Shown one piece after another: positions 1 through 8,813 of a DNA stretch of 64,000 bases. The stretch is taken from contig NZ_FOIS01000004.1 in NCBI RefSeq assembly GCF_900110455.1, forward strand, positions 372,001 through 436,000, in the 5' to 3' direction. How positions within the stretch are numbered: position 1 is the stretch's first letter; each line of letters starts with the position of its first letter. Source of the stretch: Natrinema salifodinae (lineage in GTDB: Archaea > Halobacteriota > Halobacteria > Halobacteriales > Natrialbaceae). The translations under genes were made by a program, and so were the position numbers. The notes beneath the pieces were generated by a model. It made no database searches. It was given only the letters and a program-made list of their open reading frames with translations, and was not told the origin of the DNA.

Positions 1-1
1 G

Positions 2-766
2 GAGAACCGCGAGCAGTGGCGCGACACCGTCGAAACGGCGCTGGACGTCGGCTACCGACATGTCGATACCGCCCAAGTGTACGAAAACGAGGAGTACGTC
101 GGCGAAGCGCTGCAGTCCGCGTCCGTCGACCGCGAGGACGTCTTCCTCTCGACGAAGACCGTCCACCACGACGTCCCGCCCGAGCCCGAGCGGGTCCCCG
201 ACGCCATCGACGGCTGTCTCGACCGCCTCGGCGTCGAGACCGTCGACCTCCTGTACGTCCACTGGCCCTCGGGTGTCTACGACCACGAGGCGGTCCTGCC
301 CGCCTACGACGAGGCCTACCGGGAAGGGAAGACCCGCCGCGTCGGCCTCTCGAACTTCACGCCCGAACTGCTCGACGAGGCGCTGGCGGTCCTCGACGCG
401 CCGCTGTTCGCCCACCAGGCCGAGATGCATCCCCTGCTCCCGCAGGAGGACCTGGTCGCCCACGCGCAGGAACACGACTACCTGTTCGTAGCCTACTCGC
501 CGCTGGCCAACGGCGAGATCCTCGATGTCCCCGAGATTCGGCGGGTCGCCGAGAAACACGACGCGACGCCGGCGCAGGTCTCGCTCGCCTGGCTGCTCGA
601 TCACGACAACGTCGCCGCGATCCCCAAGGCTAGCAGCCGCGAGCATCTGGAACAGAATCTGGCGGCGCGGGACCTCGAACTCGACGCGGACGACATCGAG
701 TTGATCGACTCGATCAACCGCCGGGAACGGCAGATCGATCCCGATCACGGCCCCTGGAACTGGTAA
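2..766 (+). CDS. Aldo/keto reductase, 5' end outside the window
   Basis: This is the C-terminal part of an NADPH-dependent aldo/keto reductase; the reading frame is open from base 2 and the start lies before the window. The motif GYRHVDTAQVYENEE is the family block with the catalytic Asp and Tyr, followed by LSTKTV (catalytic Lys), LYVHWP and a GLSNF block, and near the C terminus IPKASS, the cofactor phosphate-binding loop. Family members are about 270-280 residues, so only a few dozen N-terminal residues are missing. The substrate cannot be inferred; haloarchaeal members are usually called 2,5-diketo-D-gluconate or aldehyde reductases by similarity. The next gene is convergent and 84 bp away. 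Confidence 0.93.
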   Translation, partial: ENREQWRDTVETALDVGYRHVDTAQVYENEEYVGEALQSASVDREDVFLSTKTVHHDVPPEPERVPDAIDGCLDRLGVETVDLLYVHWPSGVYDHEAVLPAYDEAYREGKTRRVGLSNFTPELLDEALAVLDAPLFAHQAEMHPLLPQEDLVAHAQEHDYLFVAYSPLANGEILDVPEIRRVAEKHDATPAQVSLAWLLDHDNVAAIPKASSREHLEQNLAARDLELDADDIELIDSINRRERQIDPDHGPWNW

Positions 767-850
767 CCCGCGCGGGTATCCGAGACGCGCAGCCAGACGG
801 GATCGGATCGGGGCGCGGTTACGCGCCCATCACCGTCCCTGCTCCCGCCG

Positions 851-2320
851 TCACGCGACGTCTCGCCAGTCGGGCGCCGTCGAATACTTCGCGTCCGAGA
901 GTTCGTCGAACGCCGCGTAGACCACTTCGTTCAGCGCGGGGTGGACGTGGACCGGCTCTGCGACGTCCTCGACGGTCCCACCGCCGTCCATCGCGACGAC
1001 GACTTCGTGGAGCAGCGTCGACGCCTGGGGGCCGACGATGTGACAGCCCAGAATCTCGCCGTCCGGCGCGGCGATCGCCTTCACGAACCCGTCGCCGGCC
1101 TCGAGTATCAGCCCGAGCGGCGCGGCGTCGTAGGGGACAGTGACGGCCTCGTAGTCGCGGTCGTCGGTCGCGAGTTCGTCCTCCGTCACCCCGACGCTCG
1201 CAACCTGGGGCTCCGTGAAGATCGCGTGGGGCATCGCGCGATAGTCGACCGCCTCTCCCGCATCGTCGAGCACGTTCGCCGTGACAACCAGCGCCTCGTC
1301 GTCGGCCGCGTGCTTGAACGGCTGTTCGCCGACGATATCGCCCAGCGCCCAGATGCCGTCGGCGGTCGTCTCGAGGTGGTCGTCGGTCTCGACGTAGCCC
1401 TTCTCGTCGGTCTCGACACCCGTCGCGTCGAGATCGAGCGTGTCGGTGTTAGGACGGCGACCGGTCGCCAGCAGGAGTTCGTCGGCGGTGAGTTCGACGG
1501 TGTCGGTATCGGCGCCGTCGTCACCGCCGCCGTTCTCGTCCTCGTCTCCCCCGCCTGCGGGTTCCGCGGTCACAGTGACGCCGTCGTCCGCTTCCGCGAC
1601 CGCGGCCGCCTCGTAGCCGGTGTAGACGTCGCAGTGCGTCTCGAGGGACTCGGTCACGACCGCGCTCACGTCGTCGTCCGCCCGCGGGACGAGTTCGTCG
1701 CTGCGGCCGACGAGCGAGACGTCGGTGCCCAACGCGGCGAAGAAGTAGCCCAGTTCCGCGCCGATGTAGCCGCCGCCGACGATCACGAGGTCGTCCGGCC
1801 GGTCGTCGAGGAAGAGCGCGTCGTCGCTCGTGAGGAAGTCGACGTCCTCGATCCCGTCGATCGGCGGCACCATCGGACGGCTCCCGACGGCGATGACGAC
1901 GGTATCGCCGCGGATCGTCGCACTCCCGCCCCTGTCGTCCTCGTTCAGGTCGATCTCGACGGTCCGATCGTCGACGAACCGTCCTTCGCCGCGGTAGAGG
2001 GAGATCCGCTCGTTCTCCCGGAGGTTCGATTCCTGGTTGTCCGCCTTCTCGTAGACCGTATCGTGGATCGCATCGGTGATCCCGCCGTAGTCGACGTCCT
2101 CCAGTCGGGCCGTCACGCCGAACTCCTCGGCGTTGCGGACGGACTCGGTGACGTCCGCCCGGTGGATGAGCGCCTTCGAGGGGACACACCCCCGAGTGAT
2201 GCAGGCACCGCCGAGGGGGCCGCGCTCGACGACGGCCGCCTCGAGGCCCTGCTCGGCCGCCGCGGTGGCGACCTGGCTGCCCGACCCGCCGCCGATCACG
2301 ACGATATCGTACTCCTCCAT
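851..2320 (-). CDS. Dihydrolipoamide dehydrogenase-like pyridine nucleotide-disulfide oxidoreductase
   Basis: A 489-residue class I flavoprotein disulfide reductase. An FAD-binding GGGSGS loop lies at residues 10-15, the redox disulfide is Cys40/Cys45 in GGACITRGCVPSK, a second NAD(P)-binding GGGYIGAE motif lies mid-protein, and the C-terminal HPALNE segment supplies the catalytic His-Glu pair. An acidic insertion rich in Asp, Glu and Gly sits in the NAD domain. The ATG at 2320 is preferred over a GTG at 2335 because a TATA-like GGTTTTACG (about 2346-2353) sits 29 nt upstream, fitting a leaderless transcript. No 2-oxoacid dehydrogenase subunits are adjacent, so the partner is unknown; mycothione/mercuric reductase-like roles are alternatives. 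Confidence 0.9.
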   Translation of the reverse strand: MEEYDIVVIGGGSGSQVATAAAEQGLEAAVVERGPLGGACITRGCVPSKALIHRADVTESVRNAEEFGVTARLEDVDYGGITDAIHDTVYEKADNQESNLRENERISLYRGEGRFVDDRTVEIDLNEDDRGGSATIRGDTVVIAVGSRPMVPPIDGIEDVDFLTSDDALFLDDRPDDLVIVGGGYIGAELGYFFAALGTDVSLVGRSDELVPRADDDVSAVVTESLETHCDVYTGYEAAAVAEADDGVTVTAEPAGGGDEDENGGGDDGADTDTVELTADELLLATGRRPNTDTLDLDATGVETDEKGYVETDDHLETTADGIWALGDIVGEQPFKHAADDEALVVTANVLDDAGEAVDYRAMPHAIFTEPQVASVGVTEDELATDDRDYEAVTVPYDAAPLGLILEAGDGFVKAIAAPDGEILGCHIVGPQASTLLHEVVVAMDGGGTVEDVAEPVHVHPALNEVVYAAFDELSDAKYSTAPDWRDVA

Positions 2321-2427
2321 ACGGCCACGGTCCACGAAGGGCCGCGTAAAACCGGACCCTGCGAGTCGAACGGTCCGTGGCCGCCGTCGTTATCGGTCCG
2401 TCTCGGGCGCGTCGAACCGAACCCGGC

Positions 2428-2670
2428 TCAGAGCCAGTCGTCGCCCGGCTCGTCCGCGGTCGCCTCCTCGTACGACGCGACGGCCTCCGCAAGGTTCGCG
2501 ACGGCCTTCTCGGGCGTCTGCCCCTGACTCGAGACGCCGGTCACCTCGTCGTCGGCGATGTAGAGTCCGTGCTCGTTCTGTCGCATAACCACGTCCGCGT
2601 CCGCGAGGGCCTCGTACGCCGAGGGATCCGCGTCCACGTCTGCGAGGTCGACGGGTTCGTCGGAACTCAT
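2428..2670 (-). CDS. HicB-like small protein, orphan
   Basis: An 80-residue acidic protein. Residues about 24-70 have the HicB-like fold pattern: a beta hairpin (VVMRQNEHGLYIADDEVTGVSSQG) followed by a helix with TPEKAVANLAEAV. HicB proteins are usually antitoxins to the HicA RNA-binding toxin, but no HicA-like ORF is adjacent, so this is an orphan regulator or a stand-alone HicB-fold protein. The start at 2670 is supported by a TATA-like GTATTTCAG about 29 nt upstream. It is divergent from SRP54 and shares a 121-bp intergenic region with it. Confidence 0.8.
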   Translation of the reverse strand: MSSDEPVDLADVDADPSAYEALADADVVMRQNEHGLYIADDEVTGVSSQGQTPEKAVANLAEAVASYEEATADEPGDDWL

Positions 2671-2791
2671 ACGCGGAGGTTGTCGCGGTCGGCTGAAATA
2701 CCCACCGACGCCGACCGGCGTTCGCCGACGGAAACCACAGATGTCGGACGTAGAAAAAACCTTTAACGCCGTCGTCCCGTAGACCGAGCAA
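2671..2791. promoter_or_regulatory. Divergent promoters of the HicB-like gene and SRP54
   Basis: The 121-bp spacer holds two back-to-back haloarchaeal promoters. For the plus strand the TATA-like CCTTTAACG at 2758-2766 follows an A-rich stretch and lies about 29 nt before the SRP54 ATG. For the minus strand the TATA-like GTATTTCAG at about 2694-2702 lies about 29 nt before the other ATG. Both spacings predict leaderless or nearly leaderless mRNAs. Confidence 0.6.
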
Positions 2792-4183
2792 ATGGTACTC
2801 GACGATCTCGGGAGTTCTCTGCGGGGCACCCTCGACAAGCTCCGCGGGCAATCCCGCATCAGCGAGGAGGACATCGAGGAGATCGTCAAGGAGATCCAGC
2901 GCTCCTTGCTCTCCGCCGACGTCGACGTCTCGCTCGTGATGGAGCTGTCGGACAACATCGAGGAACGCGCCTTAGAAGAGGAGCCGCCCGCCGGCACGCC
3001 GGCGCGGGATTTCGTCCTCCGCATCGTCTACGAGGAACTGGTCGGCCTCATCGGCGACTCCACCGAGTTGCCCCTCGAGGAACAGACCATCCTGCTCGCC
3101 GGCCTGCAGGGGTCGGGGAAGACCACGTCCGCCGCGAAGATGGCCTGGTGGTTCTCCACGAAAGGGCTGCGCCCGGCGGTCATCCAGACCGACACCTTCC
3201 GACCCGGCGCGTACGACCAGGCCGAGGAGATGGCCGAGCGCGCGGAGGTCGACTTCTACGGCAACCCGGACAACGACGATCCGGTCGAGATCGCCCGCAA
3301 TGGCCTCGAGGAGACCAGCGAGGCCGACGTCCACATCGTGGACACGGCCGGTCGCCACGCCCTCGAGGACGACCTGATCGACGAGATCGAGCAGATCGAG
3401 GGTGTCGTCGAGCCCGACACCTCCCTGCTCGTCTTAGACGCCGCGATCGGGCAAGGAGCGAAAGACCAGGCCCAGCAGTTCGACGAGTCGATCGGCATCG
3501 ACGGAGTCGTCATCACGAAGCTAGACGGGACGGCGAAGGGTGGCGGCGCGCTGACCGCGGTCGACCAGACCGACTCGTCGATCGCCTTCCTCGGGACTGG
3601 CGAGGAGGTTCAAGATATCGAGCGCTTCGAGCCCGACGGCTTCATCTCGCGGCTGCTCGGCATGGGCGACCTCGGCCAACTGGCCGAGCGCGTCGAGCGC
3701 GCCATGCAGCAGACCGAGATGGAGGAAGACGACTGGGACCCGGAGGACATGCTCCAGGGGCAGTTCACCCTCAACGACATGCAAAAGCAGATGGAGGCGA
3801 TGAACAACATGGGGCCGCTCGACCAGGTGATGGACATGATCCCGGGCTTCGGCGGCGGGATCAAGGATCAGCTGCCCGACGACGCCATGGACGTCACCCA
3901 GGATCGGATGCGCGCCTTCAGCGTCATCATGGACTCGATGACCGAGGCGGAAAAGGAGTATCCGAAGGCCATCGGCGCGAGCCAGATCCGACGGATCGCT
4001 CGCGGATCGGGCACCAGCGAGGAGCAGGTCCGGGAACTGCTCGAGCAGTACAAGATGATGGAGCGCACCATCAAGCAGTTCCAGGGCATGGGCTCCGAGC
4101 AAGAGATGCAGCGCATGATGAAACAGATGCAACAGCAAGGCGGCGGTGGCGGCGGCATGGGCGGTATGGGGCCGTTCGGATAG
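2792..4183 (+). CDS. srp54: Signal recognition particle 54 kDa protein
   Basis: A 463-residue SRP54 GTPase, the protein that binds signal sequences on 7S RNA and hands ribosomes to the FtsY receptor. N domain residues 1-95; G domain with P-loop GLQGSGKTT (104-112), DTAGRH (184-189) and TKLDG (242-246); the methionine-rich M domain follows from about residue 300, with the SRP RNA-binding segment ([16 protein letters not shown]) near 395-410. The C terminus ends in a Gly/Met run, as in other haloarchaeal SRP54 proteins. Length is normal for the family. It is transcribed alone from a leaderless promoter. Confidence 0.98.
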   Translation: MVLDDLGSSLRGTLDKLRGQSRISEEDIEEIVKEIQRSLLSADVDVSLVMELSDNIEERALEEEPPAGTPARDFVLRIVYEELVGLIGDSTELPLEEQTILLAGLQGSGKTTSAAKMAWWFSTKGLRPAVIQTDTFRPGAYDQAEEMAERAEVDFYGNPDNDDPVEIARNGLEETSEADVHIVDTAGRHALEDDLIDEIEQIEGVVEPDTSLLVLDAAIGQGAKDQAQQFDESIGIDGVVITKLDGTAKGGGALTAVDQTDSSIAFLGTGEEVQDIERFEPDGFISRLLGMGDLGQLAERVERAMQQTEMEEDDWDPEDMLQGQFTLNDMQKQMEAMNNMGPLDQVMDMIPGFGGGIKDQLPDDAMDVTQDRMRAFSVIMDSMTEAEKEYPKAIGASQIRRIARGSGTSEEQVRELLEQYKMMERTIKQFQGMGSEQEMQRMMKQMQQQGGGGGGMGGMGPFG

Positions 4184-4312
4184 CGCCGCACCCGCGCGGC
4201 CGCTGCTGGCTACTACACCGCCATCTCGCGTCCGATCGCCAGACCGTCCGGTTTTCGTGACACTCGTTCTGCCGCTACGTTAATGGACCTCTAGACGTAC
4301 CCTCGGGTAGGA

Positions 4313-5308
4313 ATGCACCGCCGACAGTATCTGACTCGGACCGGCGCGGCCGCGAGCGCCGGTCTACTCACCGGACTCGCCGGCTGCGTGGACGACCTCG
4401 GCGAGTCCGCGGACGACGGGAGCAACGGCGACGTCGGGAGCCGCGCCGGCGAGCGCGCGATCGACCGCGCCGCCGGCGAGTTGAACCAGGCCGCCCGAGC
4501 ACTGGACGAACTCGACGGCTTCGAGACTCCCGATGACGTCGAATTCGACCCCGACGAGCCGCGGAGCCGTCTCTCGGCAGCGCGGGACCACCTCGAGACC
4601 GCCGAGGACGAATTCGGCGAGGACCGCCAGGCCGACGTCGAAACGCTCCGGTCGTACGCCGACGCCCTCGAGGGGCTGATCGCAGTGACCGTGACCGTCA
4701 CCGACGAGACGATCGCCGACGACATCGACGCCGTCACCGCGGCGATCGAGGAAGCGGGCGACGTCGAGACGGCGAGCGAGACCGTCGGCGAGCGTCACGC
4801 GGAGATCACCGGCGCGCGCGAGCGCTTCGAGGGCGCGGACGAGACCATCCGATCGCTCGACGGCGAGCGACTCGACGGCCTGGCCGGTATCGATCTGGAC
4901 AATCTCGAGGAAGGGGCGGCCGCGCTCGGCGACGTCGTGACCGCGCTCGAAACGCTCGCCGCGAGCTACGACGCGACGCTGGATCCCGACGAGGGGTACG
5001 GCGCGCTCGAGCGGGGCCGCGATCGGTTCGAAAACGACGAGTACGAGGCCGCGGGAGACGAGTTCGGGACCGCCGAATCGACGTTCGCGACAGCGCGACG
5101 GCGGTTCGAGACCGGCCGCGAGGACGCGCCCGAGGGGCTCGTCGAGTACTTCGAGGCGGGCGCGTGCCAGACCCAACATCTGGAAGCGGCGGCCGCCGCC
5201 TTCGCCGACGCGGCGACGGCCGCGGCGGACGACGACTACGTCACCGCCAAACGCCGTCGGGACGATGGCGAAGCCGAACTCGACGACGTCGGGCACTGTA
5301 CGGACTGA
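4313..5308 (+). CDS. Tat lipoprotein of unknown function
   Basis: A 331-residue predicted lipoprotein. The N terminus has a twin-arginine-type signal (MHRRQYLTRTG), a short hydrophobic stretch and a lipobox ending LAGC, with the acylated Cys at residue 24. The mature part is very acidic and mostly helical, with heptad-like Leu/Ala patterns (for example residues 45-75 and 165-215), so it is probably an extracytoplasmic helical bundle; no catalytic motif is visible. A TATA-like GTTAATGG (4279-4286) lies 30 nt before the ATG. The gene is convergent with the CBS-MaoC gene, with only one base between their stops. I do not recognise the family. Confidence 0.85.
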   Translation: MHRRQYLTRTGAAASAGLLTGLAGCVDDLGESADDGSNGDVGSRAGERAIDRAAGELNQAARALDELDGFETPDDVEFDPDEPRSRLSAARDHLETAEDEFGEDRQADVETLRSYADALEGLIAVTVTVTDETIADDIDAVTAAIEEAGDVETASETVGERHAEITGARERFEGADETIRSLDGERLDGLAGIDLDNLEEGAAALGDVVTALETLAASYDATLDPDEGYGALERGRDRFENDEYEAAGDEFGTAESTFATARRRFETGREDAPEGLVEYFEAGACQTQHLEAAAAAFADAATAAADDDYVTAKRRRDDGEAELDDVGHCTD

Positions 5309-5309
5309 C

Positions 5310-6305
5310 TCACTGAATCGCCGTCGCGTCGGTCTCGTCGTCCGCCATCGGCGGGAGGTCATCGACGAGGACGACCGCGTCCCCGTCGAGGACCACCGTG
5401 CCGTCACCGTCCAGAACCGTCGTCTCGATGCGGTACTTGTCCCGGCCGAGATCCTCGACAACCTCGCAGACGGCGGTGGCTCGGTCGCCGATCGGGAGCG
5501 GCGCCCGGAAACTGCTCTCCTGCGAGAGGTAGATCGTCAGCCCCGGAAGCCGCGCCAGCGCCGCGCTAAGCAGCCCGTTCGCGAGCACGCCGTGGACGAT
5601 CCGCTCGCCGAACCTGGTCTCGGCGGCGTAGGCCGCGTCGAGGTGCAGCCGGTTTGTGTCGCCGGTCACGTCCGCGAAGGCTGCGACGTCGTCCTCGGTG
5701 AGCGGTTTGGAGAACCTGGCGACGTCGCCGACCGCGACGGACGACTTATCAGCGCCGCGGTACTCGAAGTCCCAGTCGTCGCGCTCGTACTGGGTATCGG
5801 TCCGTACCTGACGACGGGGTCGTTCCTGACGCGAGTCGACGGTGCGGTGAACGAGTTGCGGGACGTAGTAGGAGAGTTCGATCGTCGTGACGATGCCGAC
5901 CAGGTCGCCCGCGCTGTCCGTGCTGCCCGCACCATCGTCCCCGTCGGCCGCGCCGGACCGAGTTTCCGTTCTTGCGCCGTCGCGTGCGACGACCGGCAGG
6001 TGTTCGATGTCCGACGACCGCAGCAGTTCGACGGCGTCGACGAGAGACGCGGTCGACTCGATCGTCGTCAGCGGAGACGACATGACCGCCGACAGCTCGA
6101 TATGGCCGAGGTCCCGCCGTTTGCAGAGGTGCGTCGCGAAGTCGCCCTCGGTGACGATGCCGACGGGGTTGCCGTTTCGAGCGACGACGACCGAACTGAC
6201 GCCCTCGTCGCGCATCAGCGTCGCCGCCTCGGTTGCGGTCGCATCGGGCGGGGCGGTGACGACGTCCGCGACCATGATCTCGGTGACGGGTATCGTGTCG
6301 TGCAT
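5310..6305 (-). CDS. CBS-domain pair fused to MaoC-like (hot-dog) dehydratase
   Basis: A 331-residue two-module protein. Residues about 7-150 form two CBS motifs (VVVARNGNPVGIVTEGDFA, then HLPVVARDG and LVGIVTTIEL), a fold that binds adenosyl ligands such as AMP, ATP or SAM. Residues about 195-305 are a MaoC/PaaZ-type hot-dog domain with the hydratase motif DVTGDTNRLHLD (catalytic Asp and His) and GERIVHGVLANGL. MaoC domains hydrate enoyl-CoA, so the fusion suggests a hydratase or thioesterase gated by adenylate or SAM. The linker is acidic and Ser/Gly-rich. Substrate is unknown. It is convergent with the lipoprotein gene. Confidence 0.88.
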   Translation of the reverse strand: MHDTIPVTEIMVADVVTAPPDATATEAATLMRDEGVSSVVVARNGNPVGIVTEGDFATHLCKRRDLGHIELSAVMSSPLTTIESTASLVDAVELLRSSDIEHLPVVARDGARTETRSGAADGDDGAGSTDSAGDLVGIVTTIELSYYVPQLVHRTVDSRQERPRRQVRTDTQYERDDWDFEYRGADKSSVAVGDVARFSKPLTEDDVAAFADVTGDTNRLHLDAAYAAETRFGERIVHGVLANGLLSAALARLPGLTIYLSQESSFRAPLPIGDRATAVCEVVEDLGRDKYRIETTVLDGDGTVVLDGDAVVLVDDLPPMADDETDATAIQ

Positions 6306-6377
6306 TTGACTTCCCTACGCGACCGATCCCTATCAGTATCGGTGGGCCGATTCAGCAGACTGGACTGTCAGCCGCAC

Positions 6378-6557
6378 TCACGGATCTTCGTACCGGTTCT
6401 CGTCAGTGTGGTCGCTCAGACGAGCGAGTTCGCGTTCCGCGTCTCTGGACCGACGGTGCTGTGGCGAGACGATCGGCTCACCGGAGCCCTCGATCCGCTC
6501 GTCGGGGTCGTCCACGGCAATCCATTCCCGAAGCCGCGAAATGAGCGTTCGGATCAT
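6378..6557 (-). CDS. Small hypothetical protein (59 aa)
   Basis: A 59-codon ORF starting MIRTLISRLREWIAVDDPDE and ending with a charged tail (HTDENRYEDP). It is highly charged with an N-terminal amphipathic helix; no known motif. It occupies an otherwise empty gap between the CBS-MaoC gene and the UPF0201 gene and uses haloarchaeal codon preferences and an acidic composition, which argues that it is coding. No promoter was clearly identified. The function is unknown. Confidence 0.5.
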   Translation of the reverse strand: MIRTLISRLREWIAVDDPDERIEGSGEPIVSPQHRRSRDAERELARLSDHTDENRYEDP

Positions 6558-6673
6558 GCTAGTTCAATCGGCCCACTGCTTGAAAAGTATACTCCCGATG
6601 GGTTTCGAACAGCGCGCCGGTAGCCGTCGCGACGGTTCTCGTGGACTACAGCGGGGAAAGAATCGACACCGAG

Positions 6674-7087
6674 TTAGGCGTCGACCGGCTGCCCGTCTTC
6701 GGTCGGCGGCGCGATGTGGTCAATGTAACCCTCGACGCTCGGTTCGTCGACGCGCACGCGGACGCTGATCTCGCCGAGTTCGTCGGGCTCGCCAACCGAG
6801 AAGTTCACCCGGTCGACGAACGCGGCCTGCTTCTTCAGCGCGAAGGAGAAGGTATCGCCCTCGCGGTTCGCGAAGAACTCGCCGCGGGCGGTATCGAGGA
6901 TCTCCTGGCGGTGGAGTAGCTCCGAGAAGTGATCCATCGCGTGCGCTTCGCCGCGGACCTCGCCGAACTGCTCTTCGACGTCGGCGTTGGGAAAGATGTT
7001 AGCCACGGCGTCGATCACGCGGCTCGTGACCTCGGTATCGTAGACCGGTGCCGTGATCTCGACGTCGACACGGTAGATATCGCTCAT
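6674..7087 (-). CDS. UPF0201 family (coaE operon protein-like) RNA-binding-type protein
   Basis: A 137-residue protein starting MSDIYRVDVEITAPVYDTE. It has the archaeal UPF0201 pattern: an N-terminal beta strand, the VANIFPNADVEE segment, then the HFSELLHRQEILDTARGEF block. The family resembles ribosomal protein L5-like RNA-binding folds; the biochemical role is unknown. Its ATG overlaps the stop of the upstream UPF0200 kinase by four bases (ATGA, 7084-7087), so the two are translationally coupled, an arrangement also seen in other archaea and which gave the family its coaE-operon nickname. Confidence 0.85.
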   Translation of the reverse strand: MSDIYRVDVEITAPVYDTEVTSRVIDAVANIFPNADVEEQFGEVRGEAHAMDHFSELLHRQEILDTARGEFFANREGDTFSFALKKQAAFVDRVNFSVGEPDELGEISVRVRVDEPSVEGYIDHIAPPTEDGQPVDA

Positions 7088-7692
7088 GTGTCGGCTTCCG
7101 CTTCGGGGCGTTTCCCTTCGTCGGTTCCGTTCTCCTCGCCGCTCGCGCCCTCCGCTCGAATGATCGATCGAATCCGCTCGTGGAACGCCTCGAGCGAGTC
7201 GGTGTTCTCGACGACGACGTCGGCCCGGTCCATCGCGTCGTCCATCCCGAAGCCGCGTTCGCGCTCGTCGCGAGCGGCCAGGCCCTCGCCGCCGTCGGCC
7301 ATGTTGGCGTCCCGGCCGCGGGCCTCGATCCGCTCGGCGCGAACCTCGAAGGGGGCCTCGATGCTGACCAGCGTGAATGCGTCGTCGAAGGCTTCCTCGA
7401 AGACGTCGACCTCGACGTCCGAGCGGATGCCGTCGACCAGCACCGTCTCGTGGTCTTCGAGGCGGTCCCTGAGCATCGGGAGCGACCGCTCGGCGATCGC
7501 CGCCGGGCCGTGCTCGTCGCGCAGTGCCTGCGCGACCTTGCCGTGGTCCTTCGCGGGATCGAGCCCGCGGTCGGTCGTCTCTTGGCGGACGACGTCGCCC
7601 ATGGTAACCACCGGGATCCCGTCCTCGCGTGCGACGGTGGCGGCCTCGCCCTTGCCGCTCCCGGGGAGACCCACCGTTCCGATGACGTGCAT
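7084..7692 (-). CDS. UPF0200 family P-loop nucleotide kinase-like protein
   Basis: A 202-residue P-loop NTPase with Walker A GLPGSGKGEAA near residue 8, a DVVRQE segment and the DGIRSDVEVDVF block typical of the archaeal UPF0200 family, which resembles dephospho-CoA kinase and adenylate kinases. The last 20 residues are an acidic tail. It probably phosphorylates a nucleotide-like small molecule, but the substrate is not established; a link to coenzyme A is only suggested by the family context. The promoter has a TATA-like GTTTATGC (about 7717-7724), 29 nt before the ATG. Confidence 0.87.
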   Translation of the reverse strand: MHVIGTVGLPGSGKGEAATVAREDGIPVVTMGDVVRQETTDRGLDPAKDHGKVAQALRDEHGPAAIAERSLPMLRDRLEDHETVLVDGIRSDVEVDVFEEAFDDAFTLVSIEAPFEVRAERIEARGRDANMADGGEGLAARDERERGFGMDDAMDRADVVVENTDSLEAFHERIRSIIRAEGASGEENGTDEGKRPEAEADT

Positions 7693-8109
7693 CGAGTCTA
7701 CGTACCGGCGAGATGTGCATAAACGCTGTGTTCCCGCGCGTCGAACGAAGACGGAGACGACGGCCGATCGCCGCCGCTCGCGGTCCTCGAACGCCGCGCT
7801 GTTGCCGGCTGCAACGATCGATCTCTTCCCCTTGTCGCTTGTGCAACGATTTTAGCAGCGCTATTTGCCGCGTTGCAGGCCGGATCCATGCGCCGCTCGC
7901 AACGAGAGCGACCAATTGCGACGTCCGACCGGACGAGAGCGGCTTACGAGGCTACTATCGATCGCTTTTCGGTATCAGAACTAAGCGGCTCGACAGTTAC
8001 GGCTCCCCCAACCGTTCGAATTCGTGAGAATACGCGTAAATTCAGACTGATTACCGAAACGAATTGTCAGCGTTATATGGTAGTCTATTGGGGCTGCAGA
8101 TGCTGCGCT
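7693..8109. other. Intergenic region with TGCAACG repeats
   Basis: No convincing gene in these 417 bp. Two direct copies of TGCAACGAT (about 7810-7818 and 7842-7850) and one inverted copy (CGTTGCA, about 7870-7876) are visible. The far end carries a promoter for the lipoprotein at 8110 (TATA-like GTTATATGG at about 8072-8080); the near end carries the UPF0200 promoter. Confidence 0.45.
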
Positions 8110-8496
8110 ATGACAGAAAAGACGCTCACCCGACGCCGACTCACGGCCGGAGTCGGCGCCGGTCTGGTCGCTGCAGTGGCAGGCTGTATGGACGATAACC
8201 AATCCAACGAGAACGAGTCGACCGACGGCGGATCGACCGACGAGTCCGGCGGGACCGAAGATGGCGGCGACGAGACCGGCGGCCTCGGGTCCGAGGACGG
8301 TGAAGACGGAATGGGCAACGAGTCCGGCAACGAAACAGACAACGAGACGGACACCGGCAGCGGTGACGAGGGCCTCGGTGGCGAAACCGACGGTGAGACG
8401 GACGACGGGAACACGAGCGAAAACAACACGAGCGAGTCGGACGGCGAGCAGACCGACGGCAATCAAAGCGACAACGGATCCCAGATCGAGTTCTGA
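8110..8496 (+). CDS. Low-complexity Tat lipoprotein
   Basis: A 128-residue secreted lipoprotein. Residues 1-27 are a Tat signal (MTEKTLTRRRLTAGVG...) with lipobox VAGC. The rest is a repetitive hydrophilic tail dominated by Asn, Asp, Glu, Ser, Thr and Gly, with several N-E-S/T and N-x-T/S sequons that could be N-glycosylated. No folded domain is evident; it may be a surface spacer or a haloarchaeal wall decoration. In-frame starts upstream exist, but the ATG at 8110 gives the correct Tat signal and sits about 33 nt after a TATA box. Confidence 0.75.
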   Translation: MTEKTLTRRRLTAGVGAGLVAAVAGCMDDNQSNENESTDGGSTDESGGTEDGGDETGGLGSEDGEDGMGNESGNETDNETDTGSGDEGLGGETDGETDDGNTSENNTSESDGEQTDGNQSDNGSQIEF

Positions 8497-8669
8497 CCGG
8501 CAGTGACGTCGGATACCTGGCGGCGGACCGAGTTTCTTTTTCGTGCCGTAGTCGGCAGCGGCGCGTATCTCGCGTGACGGCCCGGTCCGAGTAGCGGCCC
8601 GGAGAGGCGACTCGACTGCGACCGGAAATCCCAACCGCTTATACCGTTCCGTCGTGGATTCGGAGTCGA

Positions 8670-8744
8670 GGGCACGTAGCTCAGTCCGGATAGAGCGTCG
8701 GACTTCTAATCCGACGGTCGTGGGTTCAAATCCCATCGTGCCCG
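8670..8744 (+). tRNA. tRNA-Arg (TCT)
   Basis: A 75-nt cloverleaf. Acceptor stem GGGCACG pairs with CGTGCCC, discriminator G. The D arm contains AGCTCAG; the anticodon stem TCGGA/TCCGA encloses loop CTTCTAA, anticodon TCT (Arg codons AGA/AGG); the T arm GTGGG-TTCAAAT-CCCAT is canonical. CCA is not encoded. A TATA-like CTTATA at about 8637-8642 lies upstream. No intron. Confidence 0.96.
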
Positions 8745-8813
8745 TTACCGCCTACTCGGACCAAGCACGCCGAATGGGTGAGTTCCTAATCGCTCAAGTA
8801 CAGAACTATACGG

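Noticed and set aside
941-2527. Long plus-strand ORF (528 codons) opposite the dihydrolipoamide dehydrogenase gene
   Set aside because: Its translation lacks any family pattern and mirrors the real gene's codon bias; high-GC DNA gives such antisense frames routinely.
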